Shown: positions 1-7,683 of the stretch, piece after piece
Layout: each line of letters opens with the position of its first letter
Position numbering within the stretch: the first letter of the stretch is position 1
Origin: Pseudomonadota bacterium
GTDB taxonomy: Bacteria > Pseudomonadota > Gammaproteobacteria > Burkholderiales > Burkholderiaceae_C
DNA length: 34,528 nt
Direction: 5' to 3'
NCBI GenBank assembly: GCA_023387335.1
Contig: JAEWIF010000010.1
Location: 1 to 34,528, forward strand
Translations under genes and position numbers: made by a program
Notes under the pieces: model-generated
The model's database searches: none
Told to the model about the DNA's origin: nothing
Seen by the model: only the letters and a program-made list of their open reading frames with translations

Positions 1-1
1 C

Positions 2-970
2 GACGACACCTACCTCGTGGACGACGCCGGGGACGTGGTCACCGAAGCCGCGGGCGAGGGCCTGGACTGGGTGCGCAGCACGCTGGCCAGCTACGCGCTG
101 ACCGCGAACGCGGAGAACCTGGAGCTGCTGGGCGCCGCGGTGAGCGGCACCGGCAACGAGCTGGCGAACCGCATCGCGGGCAACGCGCTGGACAACGTGC
201 TGAGCGGCAACGGCGGCGACGACCTCCTGCTGGGAGATGCCGGCAACGACCAGCTGGACGGCGGCGAGGGCAACGACTACCTGTCTGGTGGCGCCGGCAA
301 CGACCAGATGGCGGGCGGCCAAGGCAACGACTTCATGGACGGCGGCACCGGTGACGACCAGATGGCCGGCGGCGCGGGCGACGACACCTACCTCGTGGAC
401 GACGCCGCGGACGTGATCACGGAAGCCGCGGGCGAGGGCCTGGACTGGGTGCGCAGCACTCTGGCCAGCTACACGCTGGGCGCGAACGTCGAGAACCTGG
501 AGCTGATGGGCGCAGCGGTGAGCGGCATCGGCAACGAGCAGTCGAACCGGATCGCCGGCAACGCGCTGGACAACGTCCTGGTCGGCAACGGGGGCGACGA
601 CCTCCTGCTCGCCGACGCCGGGAACGACCAGCTGAACGGTGGCCAGGGCAACGACTACCTGGATGGCGGCGCCGGCAACGACCAGCTTTCGGGCGGCCAG
701 GGCAACGACTTCCTGGACGGCGGCACCGGCGTCGACCAGATGGCCGGCGGCGAAGGGGACGACACCTACGTCGTGGACAACGCGGCGGACGTGATCACCG
801 AAGCCGCGGGCGAGGGCCTGGACTGGGTGCGCAGCACGTCGGACAGCTACACGCTTTCCGCGAACGTCGAGAACCTGGAGCTGATGGGCGCGGCCGCCAA
901 CGGCACCGGCAACGAGCAGGGCAACTGGATGATCGGCAACGCGCAGGACAACATCCTGAGCGGCCAGGGC
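2..970 (+). repeat. 378-bp tandem repeat units inside the RTX gene
   Basis: The motif encoding DDTYxVD begins at 2, 380 and 758, giving a period of exactly 378 bp (126 codons). Each unit has the same order: DDTY block, DWVRST block, NVENLELMG block, GNALDN block, then RTX nonapeptides. The third unit is complete up to about 970 and then runs into a longer uninterrupted RTX stretch. More units probably lie upstream of the window. Confidence 0.9.
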
Positions 971-1492
971 GGCGACGACGTGATCGACGGCCGCGACGGC
1001 AACGACATCCTGGTCGGAGGCAACGGCGCCGACACGCTGGCCGGAGGCGAGGGCGACGACGTGCTGAACGGCGGCAACGGCGACGACCAGCTGGACGGCG
1101 GCGCGGGCACCGATGTCCTCTCCGGCGGCGTCGGCAACGACGTGATGAACGGAGGCGACGGCAACGACCTGCTGAACGGCGGTGTCGGCGACGACACGAT
1201 GGCGGGCGGCGCCGGCGCCGACATCTTCGTGTTCGGGGCCTCGTTCGGGCAGGACCGCATCGTCGACTTCGATGCCGACGGCGCCGGTGGCCAGGACCGC
1301 ATGGACCTCACCGCGCTGGGCGTCACGTTCGACAACTTCGGCGACCAGGTCTCCATCACCGTCGGCGACTTCGACGGCGGTGTCGGCTACCTCGACACGC
1401 TGATCACGATCGGATCCCAGTCCATCACGCTGCACGGCGTCGACGGCGTGGCCGGCAACGCCATCAACCAGGCCGACTTCATCCTGGCCTGA
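2..1492 (+). CDS. RTX calcium-binding exoprotein, 3' part (5' end outside window)
   Basis: The reading frame is open from the first bases, so the gene starts upstream and only about 496 C-terminal residues are seen. The protein is built of glycine/aspartate nonapeptides (GGxGxD type, e.g. GGAGNDQLSGGQGNDFLDGG) that form calcium-binding beta-rolls. They alternate with longer blocks containing DDTYLVDDAADVITEAAGEG and VENLELMGAA. The last ~90 residues (from GADIFVFG, through DRIVDFD and MDLTALG, to ADFILA) resemble the serralysin-type C-terminal domain that carries the uncleaved type I secretion signal. A T1SS ABC transporter and adaptor lie directly downstream, so this is the likely exported substrate. 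No catalytic domain is visible in the part present; it could be an adhesin, an S-layer-like protein or an enzyme with an upstream catalytic domain. Confidence 0.93.
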   Translation, partial: DDTYLVDDAGDVVTEAAGEGLDWVRSTLASYALTANAENLELLGAAVSGTGNELANRIAGNALDNVLSGNGGDDLLLGDAGNDQLDGGEGNDYLSGGAGNDQMAGGQGNDFMDGGTGDDQMAGGAGDDTYLVDDAADVITEAAGEGLDWVRSTLASYTLGANVENLELMGAAVSGIGNEQSNRIAGNALDNVLVGNGGDDLLLADAGNDQLNGGQGNDYLDGGAGNDQLSGGQGNDFLDGGTGVDQMAGGEGDDTYVVDNAADVITEAAGEGLDWVRSTSDSYTLSANVENLELMGAAANGTGNEQGNWMIGNAQDNILSGQGGDDVIDGRDGNDILVGGNGADTLAGGEGDDVLNGGNGDDQLDGGAGTDVLSGGVGNDVMNGGDGNDLLNGGVGDDTMAGGAGADIFVFGASFGQDRIVDFDADGAGGQDRMDLTALGVTFDNFGDQVSITVGDFDGGVGYLDTLITIGSQSITLHGVDGVAGNAINQADFILA

Positions 1493-1507
1493 CCCCGCAA
1501 CCTCGCT

Positions 1508-1536
1508 TCCATGGGGCGGCATCGCCGGCCCATGGA
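1508..1536 (+). other. Strong intercistronic hairpin between RTX gene and exporter genes
   Basis: Arms TCCATGGG (1508-1515) and CCCATGGA (1529-1536) are perfectly complementary. They enclose a second stem, CGGC/GCCG (1517-1520 and 1524-1527), with a 3-nt loop and a single G/G mismatch between the stems. No T-run follows, so it is unlikely to be a simple terminator. A role in protecting the upstream RTX mRNA from 3' decay, or in attenuating the exporter genes, fits the position and is inferred. Confidence 0.6.
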
Positions 1537-1569
1537 GGCAGGGCCATCCCAACCTGAAGGAGAGCAACC

Positions 1570-1887
1570 ATGAGCGAGCAAGCGACTACCAAGGAAGCGA
1601 CGCAACAACCTGCCCAGCCGGCCGCGCAGAAGCCGGTGCGGCGGGAGATATCCGACCCGCGCGAAGTCGCCGCGCTGGTGCTGGCGCGGACCAGGCAGGT
1701 CACCGCGAAGAAGGATGAACTGGCGGTCGCGATCGACAGCCTGATCGACGTCGCCAAGCAGCTCACGCGCAGCTACGGCGCGCAGCTGGTGGCGATCGAG
1801 CACCTGCGCCTGCGCGTGAAGGCGCTGGAGGAGGCGGCGGGCGCGAGCGCCGCCACGGCCCAGGAACCGGTGGGTACGCTGCAATGA
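1570..1887 (+). CDS. Small hydrophilic protein of unknown function in the T1SS operon
   Basis: This is a 105-residue protein with no signal peptide or membrane segment. The first ~30 residues are low-complexity (Gln, Thr, Ala, Pro). The rest (about residues 31-92) looks helical and rich in charged and leucine residues, possibly a coiled coil (VAALVLARTRQVTAKKDEL, LRLRVKALEEAAG). A good ribosome site (AAGGAGAG) precedes the ATG. Its stop overlaps the ABC transporter start (ATGA, 4 nt), which implies translational coupling. I do not recognise the family. The position between substrate and exporter suggests a cytoplasmic role in the secretion pathway, such as a substrate chaperone or adaptor; this is inference from context only. 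Confidence 0.75.
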   Translation: MSEQATTKEATQQPAQPAAQKPVRREISDPREVAALVLARTRQVTAKKDELAVAIDSLIDVAKQLTRSYGAQLVAIEHLRLRVKALEEAAGASAATAQEPVGTLQ

Positions 1888-3563
1888 AGTCCCTCTGGGG
1901 CGAGCTGCGCCCGCTGATGGGGTGGATCGCGACGTTCTCGTTCGTGATCAACCTGCTGTACCTGGCACCGGCGTTCTTCAGCATGCAGGTGTTCGACCGG
2001 GTCATCTCGACCAACAGCCACGAGACCCTGCTGGTGCTGCTCGCCGGCACCGGCATCGCGCTGATGGTCCTGATGTTCCTCGACTACGTGCGCACCCGCC
2101 TCCAGAACGTGATCGGCAACATGCTGGACGAGCAGCTGTCGCCGCCGGTGGTGAACGCGGTCGTCGTCCGCGCGACCAAGGCTCCCGGCGCGCGCACGGA
2201 CGCGATCCGCGACGTCGCGTCGCTGCGCTCCATGTTCTCCGCCACCGGCCTCATCGCCCTGTTCGATGCCCCGTGGGCGGTGGTCTACGTGGCGGTGATC
2301 TGGATGTTCCATCCGATGCTGGGCATCGGGGCGGCGCTGTCGGCGGCCCTGATGCTCGGCCTCGCCTGGCTGAACGACCGCCTGAGCCGGCGCACGCTGG
2401 AGACCTTGCAGAAGGAAGGGCGCCGCGCCTCCCAGTACGTGGAGAGCTCGCTGCGCAACGCCGAAGTGCTGCAGGCGCTGGGCATGACCGGGCGGCTGCT
2501 GGCCCGGTGGCGCGCCCTGCAGAACCAGGTGGCGCGCATGCAGACCAGCGCCAGCCGCAACGGCGCGGCGTTCAGCGCGCTGACCAAGACCGTGCGCCAG
2601 GCGATCCAGATGCTGATGCTGGCGCTGGGCGCCTGGCTGGTGCTGACCCAGCAGGCTTCCCCCGGCATCATGATCGCCACCAGCATCCTGCTGGGGCGGG
2701 CCGTGCAGCCGGTGGAACAGCTGGTGGGCAGCTGGCGGGTGCTGATCGAGGCGCGCGCCGCCTTCGGGCGCCTGCGCAAGCTGGCCGAGGACTTCGACCG
2801 CCAGGAACCGCGCGTGGCATTGCCACGTCCCACGGGGCGGTTGACCGCCGAGGGCGTGTCCTTCCGCATGCCGGGCGGCGAAACGCAGATCCTGGCCAAC
2901 ATCAGCTTCGCGCTGGCGGCGGGCGAATCGCTGGCCATCGTCGGGCCCAGCGCGGCCGGCAAGTCCACGCTGGCGCGCCTGCTGACCGGTGTCTGGGCGC
3001 CCACCGCGGGCCGGGTGCGCCTCGACGGCGCCGACCTGGCCGACTGGCCGCGCGAGCACCTCGGGCCCCACATCGGCTACGTGCCGCAGGACGTGGAGCT
3101 GTTCGACGGCACGGTGGGCGAGAACATCGCGCGCCTCGCCGAGGTGGATTCCGAAGCGGTGGTCGCCGCGGCCATGCGCGCCAACGCGCACGAGATGATC
3201 CTGGCGCTGCCGCGCGGCTACGACACCCCGGTGGGCGAACACGGCGTGCGCCTGTCGCCCGGGCAGCGCCAGCGCGTCGCCTTCGCGCGAGCCGTCTACG
3301 GCAACCCGCAGTTCGTGGTCCTGGACGAGCCCAACTCCAACCTGGACGGCGCCGGCGAGATGGCGCTGGCCCAGGCCATGGGCGCGTTGCGCGAAGCCGG
3401 CGTGACCACCGTCGTCGTCACGCACCGGCCGTCGCTGATGGCGCACGTCGACAAGATCATGGTCGTGGCCGCCGGACGCATCCAGCAGTTCGGCCCCGCC
3501 GGCGAAGTGATGAAGGAAATGCAGCGCCAGAACCTGGCGGTCGTGGAACGCAAGGCCGCCTGA
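1884..3563 (+). CDS. Type I secretion system permease/ATPase (PrtD/AprD-like)
   Basis: This is a 559-residue fused half-transporter of the inner membrane that would energise one-step export of the RTX protein. The N-terminal half has hydrophobic segments typical of the ABC exporter membrane domain (around residues 12-33, 48-66, 125-160 and 240-275). The nucleotide-binding half has Walker A GPSAAGKST (about 354-362), the signature LSPGQRQRVA (about 457-466), Walker B FVVLDEPNSNLD (about 477-488) and an H-loop THRP. Like the PrtD group, and unlike HlyB, it lacks an N-terminal C39-like peptidase domain. It is coupled upstream to the 105-residue gene by a 4-nt overlap and followed 22 nt later by the adaptor gene. 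The outer-membrane TolC-type partner is not in the window. Confidence 0.95.
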   Translation: MKSLWGELRPLMGWIATFSFVINLLYLAPAFFSMQVFDRVISTNSHETLLVLLAGTGIALMVLMFLDYVRTRLQNVIGNMLDEQLSPPVVNAVVVRATKAPGARTDAIRDVASLRSMFSATGLIALFDAPWAVVYVAVIWMFHPMLGIGAALSAALMLGLAWLNDRLSRRTLETLQKEGRRASQYVESSLRNAEVLQALGMTGRLLARWRALQNQVARMQTSASRNGAAFSALTKTVRQAIQMLMLALGAWLVLTQQASPGIMIATSILLGRAVQPVEQLVGSWRVLIEARAAFGRLRKLAEDFDRQEPRVALPRPTGRLTAEGVSFRMPGGETQILANISFALAAGESLAIVGPSAAGKSTLARLLTGVWAPTAGRVRLDGADLADWPREHLGPHIGYVPQDVELFDGTVGENIARLAEVDSEAVVAAAMRANAHEMILALPRGYDTPVGEHGVRLSPGQRQRVAFARAVYGNPQFVVLDEPNSNLDGAGEMALAQAMGALREAGVTTVVVTHRPSLMAHVDKIMVVAAGRIQQFGPAGEVMKEMQRQNLAVVERKAA

Positions 3564-3585
3564 AGGCGGCTCGAGGAGGACCGAG

Positions 3586-4920
3586 ATGAACATCGCAGTC
3601 GCCCCGGGCGCTGGAGCCCCGCCGCATGACAGCCGACGCCAGGCCGGCCGCCTGGTGAGCGCGGGATGCTGGATCGTCGTGGGCGCGTTGATGCCCATGG
3701 CCTTGTGGATGGGCCTCGCGCCGCTGTCCATGGCGGTGGTCGCGCCGGCCGTGGTGAAGGTCGACCTCAACCGGCGGCCGGTGCAGCACCTGGAAGGCGG
3801 CACGGTGCGCGAGGTCCTGGTGCGCGACGGCCAGCACGTCAAGGCCGGCGACCCGGTGCTGGTGCTGGGCGACGTGCGGGTGGACGCCGACCGCAACCGC
3901 CTGGACTACCGCGTGCAGGTCGAGCGCGTCGCGCTGGCGCGCCTGGAGGCCGAGCAGAGGCTGGCGCCGGAAGTGCGCTTCCCCGACGACCTGCTGCGGG
4001 CGGCCCGGCGCGACGCGCGGATCGAGGAGGCGCTGGCCAAGGAGAGCTCGCTCTTCAAGGCCCAGCGCCAGTCGCTGGACAGCGGCACGGCCCTGATGCG
4101 CACCCAGCGCGAGCGCGTGGAACAGGAGATCGCGGCGGTCAAGTCGCAGATCGAGCAGGCGCAGAAGTCGCTCGACCTGCAGCGGCGCGACCTCGAGAAC
4201 AACCGCGGCCTGATCCGCGAGGGCTTCATCTCGTCCAGCCGCATCTCGCAGATGGAGGCGGTGGTGATCGACTACGCGGCCCGGATGGAGGAGCGGCGCA
4301 GCGAGCTCGCCCGCGCCGACCAGCGGCTGGCGGAGCTCGACCTCAAGATCCAGTCCACGCGCAACGACTACGTCAAGGCCGCGAGCGACCAGCTCAAGGC
4401 GGCCGTGCAGCGCCTGGGCGAGATCGAGCAGGAGCAGCGCAAGTCGGAGGACGCGGCCAGGCGCCAGGTGGTGGTGGCGCCCGCCAGCGGCGAGATCATC
4501 GACCTCAAGTTCACCTCCGCCGGCGCCGTGGTGGGCCCGGGCGAGGCCATCGCGGACGTCGTGCCGAGCGGCACGCCGCTGATGGTGGAAGGCCGGGTGC
4601 GGCCGGAAGACATCGCCAACGTGCAGCTGGGGCAGCGCGCCCGCGTGAAGTTCACCGCCTTCAAGTACCGCAACACCATGATGGTGGGCGGCAAGGTGAC
4701 GTACGTGTCGGCCGACCGGCTGGTCGACCGCCAGACCGGCACGCCCTACTACAACGCCCTGATCCTGGCCGACCCCGAAGCGATCGCCGCGGTCGGCGAC
4801 CTGAAGCTCCAGGCCGGCATGCCCGCGGAGGTCTACATCGAAGGCTCGAAGCAGACCGCGCTCCAGTACCTGATCGAACCCGTCACCACCACCCTGCGCA
4901 GGGCAGGGCGGCAGATGTGA
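3586..4920 (+). CDS. HlyD-family membrane fusion protein of type I secretion system (PrtE/AprE-like)
   Basis: This is a 444-residue periplasmic adaptor. One N-terminal membrane anchor lies around residues 25-45. A lipoyl/barrel-sandwich half follows (PVQHLEGGTVREVLVRDGQHVKAGDPV, here split: QHLEGGTVREVLV then DGQHVKAGDPV), then a long helical coiled-coil hairpin of about 200 residues. The second lipoyl half (APASGEIIDLKFTSAG) and a beta-barrel segment reaching about residue 430 complete the fold. The family bridges the ABC exporter and an outer-membrane TolC-like channel. The start has a GAGGAGG-type ribosome site, and spacing to the ABC gene is 22 nt, so the two are almost certainly co-transcribed. 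Confidence 0.94.
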   Translation: MNIAVAPGAGAPPHDSRRQAGRLVSAGCWIVVGALMPMALWMGLAPLSMAVVAPAVVKVDLNRRPVQHLEGGTVREVLVRDGQHVKAGDPVLVLGDVRVDADRNRLDYRVQVERVALARLEAEQRLAPEVRFPDDLLRAARRDARIEEALAKESSLFKAQRQSLDSGTALMRTQRERVEQEIAAVKSQIEQAQKSLDLQRRDLENNRGLIREGFISSSRISQMEAVVIDYAARMEERRSELARADQRLAELDLKIQSTRNDYVKAASDQLKAAVQRLGEIEQEQRKSEDAARRQVVVAPASGEIIDLKFTSAGAVVGPGEAIADVVPSGTPLMVEGRVRPEDIANVQLGQRARVKFTAFKYRNTMMVGGKVTYVSADRLVDRQTGTPYYNALILADPEAIAAVGDLKLQAGMPAEVYIEGSKQTALQYLIEPVTTTLRRAGRQM

Positions 4921-4957
4921 CGCGCATTTCCGGTGTCCATCAACCAGGGGTCCCATC

Positions 4958-6751
4958 ATGAAGAACCGCGATCTCACTCCCAGCCAACCCGAGTCGCCGG
5001 GCTTGGCGCGACGCACGGTGCTGAAGGCTTCGGTGGCGGCGGGCGCCGCGCCTTTCGTCCTGGCGCCACGCAAGGGGCTGGCGCAGCTGCCGCCGGTGCT
5101 GCCACCGAGTCCGCCTACCACGCCCTGGGTCGAGGAGCTGCCGCTGCAGGACACGCCGCTGACGCCGCTCGCCTCCCTGAATCCCGGGCCGATGCTGGGT
5201 GCGAACGTCGCCGGCGGCGAATGCGGGCGGGGGGAGCACCAGCGCTACGGCGAACTCTGCGGCTCCATGGGCCGCACCGGCAAGGACGCGATCTACCACC
5301 AGCTGACCGTCCGGGAGAACCCTTCCTGGCGGTTCAACGGCGACAACCCGTACTACCCGCCGCAGCCGATCTGGGGCTACCAGGGCGCCAACATGCCCGA
5401 CGCGGTCACCCCCGGCCCGACCATCCAAGCGCGCTACGGCGAGCCCATCATCTGCCGCATCTACAACCGGCTGCCGCAGTTCCACACCGGTTTCGGTTCG
5501 CCCGAGATCACCACGCACCTGCACAACCTGCACACGCCTTCCGAGAGCGACGGCTTCACGGGGGACTACTACAGCGCGTTCAGGAACGGGCCGACCCTGA
5601 CCGGCCCCGGCGCCTTCCGCGACCACTTCTATCCCAACCTTTATGCCGGCTTCGACGAGCTCGGCGGCATCGGCGACGTGCGCGAGGCGCTGGGCACGCT
5701 CTGGTACCACGACCACACCGAAGGCGTGACGGCGCCCAACGTGCTCAAGGGCCTCGTCGGACGCTACAACATCTTCGACGAGCTCGATTCCGGCAGCGAG
5801 CAGAGCGGCCTTCGCCTGCCGAGCGGCGCGTACGACTATCCGCTCACCTTCGCGGACCGCCGCTTCGACGTGAACGGCCTGCTGACGTTCGACCAGCTCA
5901 ATCCGGAAGGCGTGCTGGGCGACAAGATCATGTGCAACGGCAAGCTCGAGCCGGTGCTGAAGGTGGCGCGCCGCAAGTACCGCTTCCGCCTGCTCAATGG
6001 CGGACCCACGCGCTTCTACGAGCTGGCGCTGCAGAACAGGTCGGCCAACGCCATCTATCCGTTCACCTACATCGCGAACGACGGCAACCTGCTGCCCGCG
6101 CCGCTGCTGAACCAGACCAGCGTGCGCTTCGCGCCGGCGGAGCGGGCGGACATCGTCATCGACTTCGCCCGGTTCCCGCTGGGCACCGAGCTCTACCTGG
6201 TCAACCTGCTCGAGCAGACCTCGACCCGCAGGCCGGACAAGTCGCGTGCGCCCGGCACGCGCGTGCTGAAGCTGGTGGTGGACCGCAATCCGCCGGAGGC
6301 CGACATGAGCAAGGTCCCGGCGATGCTGCGTCCGCTGCGGCCGCTGCCCAGCGCCGCGGAGCTCGCCGCGCTGCCGGTGCGCCGCTTCGTCTTCGCGCGG
6401 TCGGGCGGCATGTGGGCGGTGAACGAGCAGTTCTTCAACATGTTCGAGGCGCGAGCCACGCCGAAGCTGGGCAGCGCCGAGATCTGGGAGCTGACCAATC
6501 CGGACAACGGCTGGCAGCACCCGATCCACATCCACTTCGAGGAGGGGCTGATCCTGAGCAAGTCGGTGGACGGCGTGCCGGTGCCGATCCCCGCGCACGA
6601 GCGGGGGCGCAAGGACGTCTTCGTCGTCGGCGAGGGCATGACCATCCGGGTGCTGATGCGGTTCCGCGACTTCAAGGGCAAGTACATGATGCATTGCCAC
6701 AACCTCACGCACGAGGACCACGCCATGATGATCCGCTGGGACATCGTCTGA
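4958..6751 (+). CDS. Tat-exported multicopper oxidase (CotA/bilirubin oxidase type)
   Basis: The 597-residue protein has a twin-arginine signal (LARRTVLKASVAAG, RR at 18-19) followed by a hydrophobic stretch and an Ala-x-Gln cleavage region, so it should be exported folded. All four copper-binding motifs are visible: HLH at 187-189, HDH at 251-253, HPIHIH at 521-526 and HCHNLTHEDHAMM from 579. The last supplies the type 1 Cys580 and a probable axial Met590. The family couples one-electron oxidation of phenols, metals (Mn, Cu) or pigments to reduction of oxygen to water; the substrate cannot be read from sequence. It starts 37 nt after the T1SS adaptor and is followed by an SCO-like copper protein, which could supply its copper (inference). 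Confidence 0.93.
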   Translation: MKNRDLTPSQPESPGLARRTVLKASVAAGAAPFVLAPRKGLAQLPPVLPPSPPTTPWVEELPLQDTPLTPLASLNPGPMLGANVAGGECGRGEHQRYGELCGSMGRTGKDAIYHQLTVRENPSWRFNGDNPYYPPQPIWGYQGANMPDAVTPGPTIQARYGEPIICRIYNRLPQFHTGFGSPEITTHLHNLHTPSESDGFTGDYYSAFRNGPTLTGPGAFRDHFYPNLYAGFDELGGIGDVREALGTLWYHDHTEGVTAPNVLKGLVGRYNIFDELDSGSEQSGLRLPSGAYDYPLTFADRRFDVNGLLTFDQLNPEGVLGDKIMCNGKLEPVLKVARRKYRFRLLNGGPTRFYELALQNRSANAIYPFTYIANDGNLLPAPLLNQTSVRFAPAERADIVIDFARFPLGTELYLVNLLEQTSTRRPDKSRAPGTRVLKLVVDRNPPEADMSKVPAMLRPLRPLPSAAELAALPVRRFVFARSGGMWAVNEQFFNMFEARATPKLGSAEIWELTNPDNGWQHPIHIHFEEGLILSKSVDGVPVPIPAHERGRKDVFVVGEGMTIRVLMRFRDFKGKYMMHCHNLTHEDHAMMIRWDIV

Positions 6752-6761
6752 GGAGATGCAC

Positions 6762-7397
6762 ATGAACGCGCGAAGACTCGGACTGGTCGCCGCGGGCGCC
6801 GCGGCACTGCTCGGCACGGGCGTGGCTCTCCTGGCCCGGCCCGGCGAAAAGGCGCGCGCTCCCGCGCCCCGGCCCGCCGGCGGCGGCAGCGCGGGCCGCC
6901 TCCCGAACGTCGTCCTCGAGACGCACACCGGGAAGAAGGTGCGCTTCTACGACGACCTGCTGCAGGGCAAGCTTGTGGTGATCAACATGATGTACGCGGG
7001 CTGCACCAACACCTGCCCGCCGACCACGCACAACCTGCTGCGGGTGCAGCAGATGCTGGGCGATCGCGTGGGCAAGGACATCTTCATGTACTCGATCACG
7101 CTGAAGCCGGAGCAGGACTCGGCGCGCGAACTGGCCGCGTACGCCCGGTCGCATGCGGTGCAGCCGGGCTGGCTGTTCCTGACGGGCGCGCCCGAGGACA
7201 TCGAGCAGCTGCGATACGCCCTGGGCTTCTACGACCCCGACCCGAAGGTCGACCAGCAGGAAGGCCGGCACGTCGGCATGGTGCGCATCGGCAACGACCC
7301 GTACCGGCGCTGGGGCATGGCCCCGTCGCTGGCGGATCCCCGGCAGATCGTCTCGATGATCCAGCACGTGGACCTGAAGCCGGGCCCGCGCGGCTGA
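6762..7397 (+). CDS. SCO1/SenC-family copper chaperone/thiol protein
   Basis: This is a 211-residue thioredoxin-fold protein with an N-terminal hydrophobic anchor or signal (RLGLVAAGAAALLGTGVALL). The SCO copper site is complete: CTNTCP with Cys81 and Cys85, plus the distal His170 in EGRHVGMVRIG. I chose the ATG at 6762 over the in-frame ATG at 6756, because the AGGAG ribosome site at 6751-6755 abuts 6756 but is correctly spaced for 6762. It lies 10 nt after the multicopper oxidase. SCO proteins usually metallate cytochrome oxidase CuA; here the neighbour makes delivery to the copper oxidase plausible, by inference. Confidence 0.9.
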   Translation: MNARRLGLVAAGAAALLGTGVALLARPGEKARAPAPRPAGGGSAGRLPNVVLETHTGKKVRFYDDLLQGKLVVINMMYAGCTNTCPPTTHNLLRVQQMLGDRVGKDIFMYSITLKPEQDSARELAAYARSHAVQPGWLFLTGAPEDIEQLRYALGFYDPDPKVDQQEGRHVGMVRIGNDPYRRWGMAPSLADPRQIVSMIQHVDLKPGPRG

Positions 7398-7426
7398 AGC
7401 GTGATGCAGCACAGCAGGAGGTCACC

Positions 7427-7648
7427 ATGGATCCGCTCGACCAGCAGGTTCAGGCCGGTTTCCGGCAGTGGGACGAGCAGCGGCTGCGGCTGCGGTTGTT
7501 CAAGCAGCAGCTGAGGCAGCGCCAGGACCAGCCGCCGGACGAGTCGCTCGAGCGCCTCGCGTCGGAGCTGCGGCACCTGGAGGGCCTCTACGACGCGTCG
7601 TTCGAGCGGTTGCTGGAGCTGATCCGGCTGCGGCGGCCGCCGCAGTGA
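7427..7648 (+). CDS. Small hypothetical protein, last gene of the copper/T1SS run
   Basis: The 73-residue product is rich in Gln, Arg and Leu, has no signal or membrane segment, and looks entirely helical (e.g. RLRLRLFKQQLRQRQ and ERLASELRHLEGLYDASFE). A strong AGGAGGT ribosome site lies 6 nt upstream of the ATG, which supports a real gene. It begins 29 nt after the SCO gene and so probably belongs to the same transcript. No family is recognised. The gene ends just before a hairpin repeat at the convergent junction with the polysaccharide operon. Confidence 0.65.
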   Translation: MDPLDQQVQAGFRQWDEQRLRLRLFKQQLRQRQDQPPDESLERLASELRHLEGLYDASFERLLELIRLRRPPQ

Positions 7649-7650
7649 TT

Positions 7651-7676
7651 CCGTCATTCCCGCCTCCGCGGGGATG
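7651..7676. repeat. Dispersed GTCATTCCCGC hairpin element, copy 1
   Basis: The arms CATTCCCGC (7655-7663) and GCGGGGATG (7668-7676) pair with one G-T and a 4-nt loop. A closely related element occurs at 24399-24422. The element sits between two convergent genes, so it may serve as a bidirectional transcript end. Similar GTCATTCCCGC...GCGGGAAT palindromes are common intergenic repeats in beta-proteobacteria (from memory). Confidence 0.7.
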
Positions 7677-7683
7677 AGGGGAT

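Noticed and set aside
2..1492. CRISPR-like or satellite repeat array
   Set aside because: The repeats are in-frame RTX coding modules of 27 and 378 bp without the short repeat/unique spacer pattern.
1773..5154. Long minus-strand frames opposite the T1SS genes
   Set aside because: They cross several plus-strand genes with clear Walker and HlyD motifs and encode low-complexity sequence.
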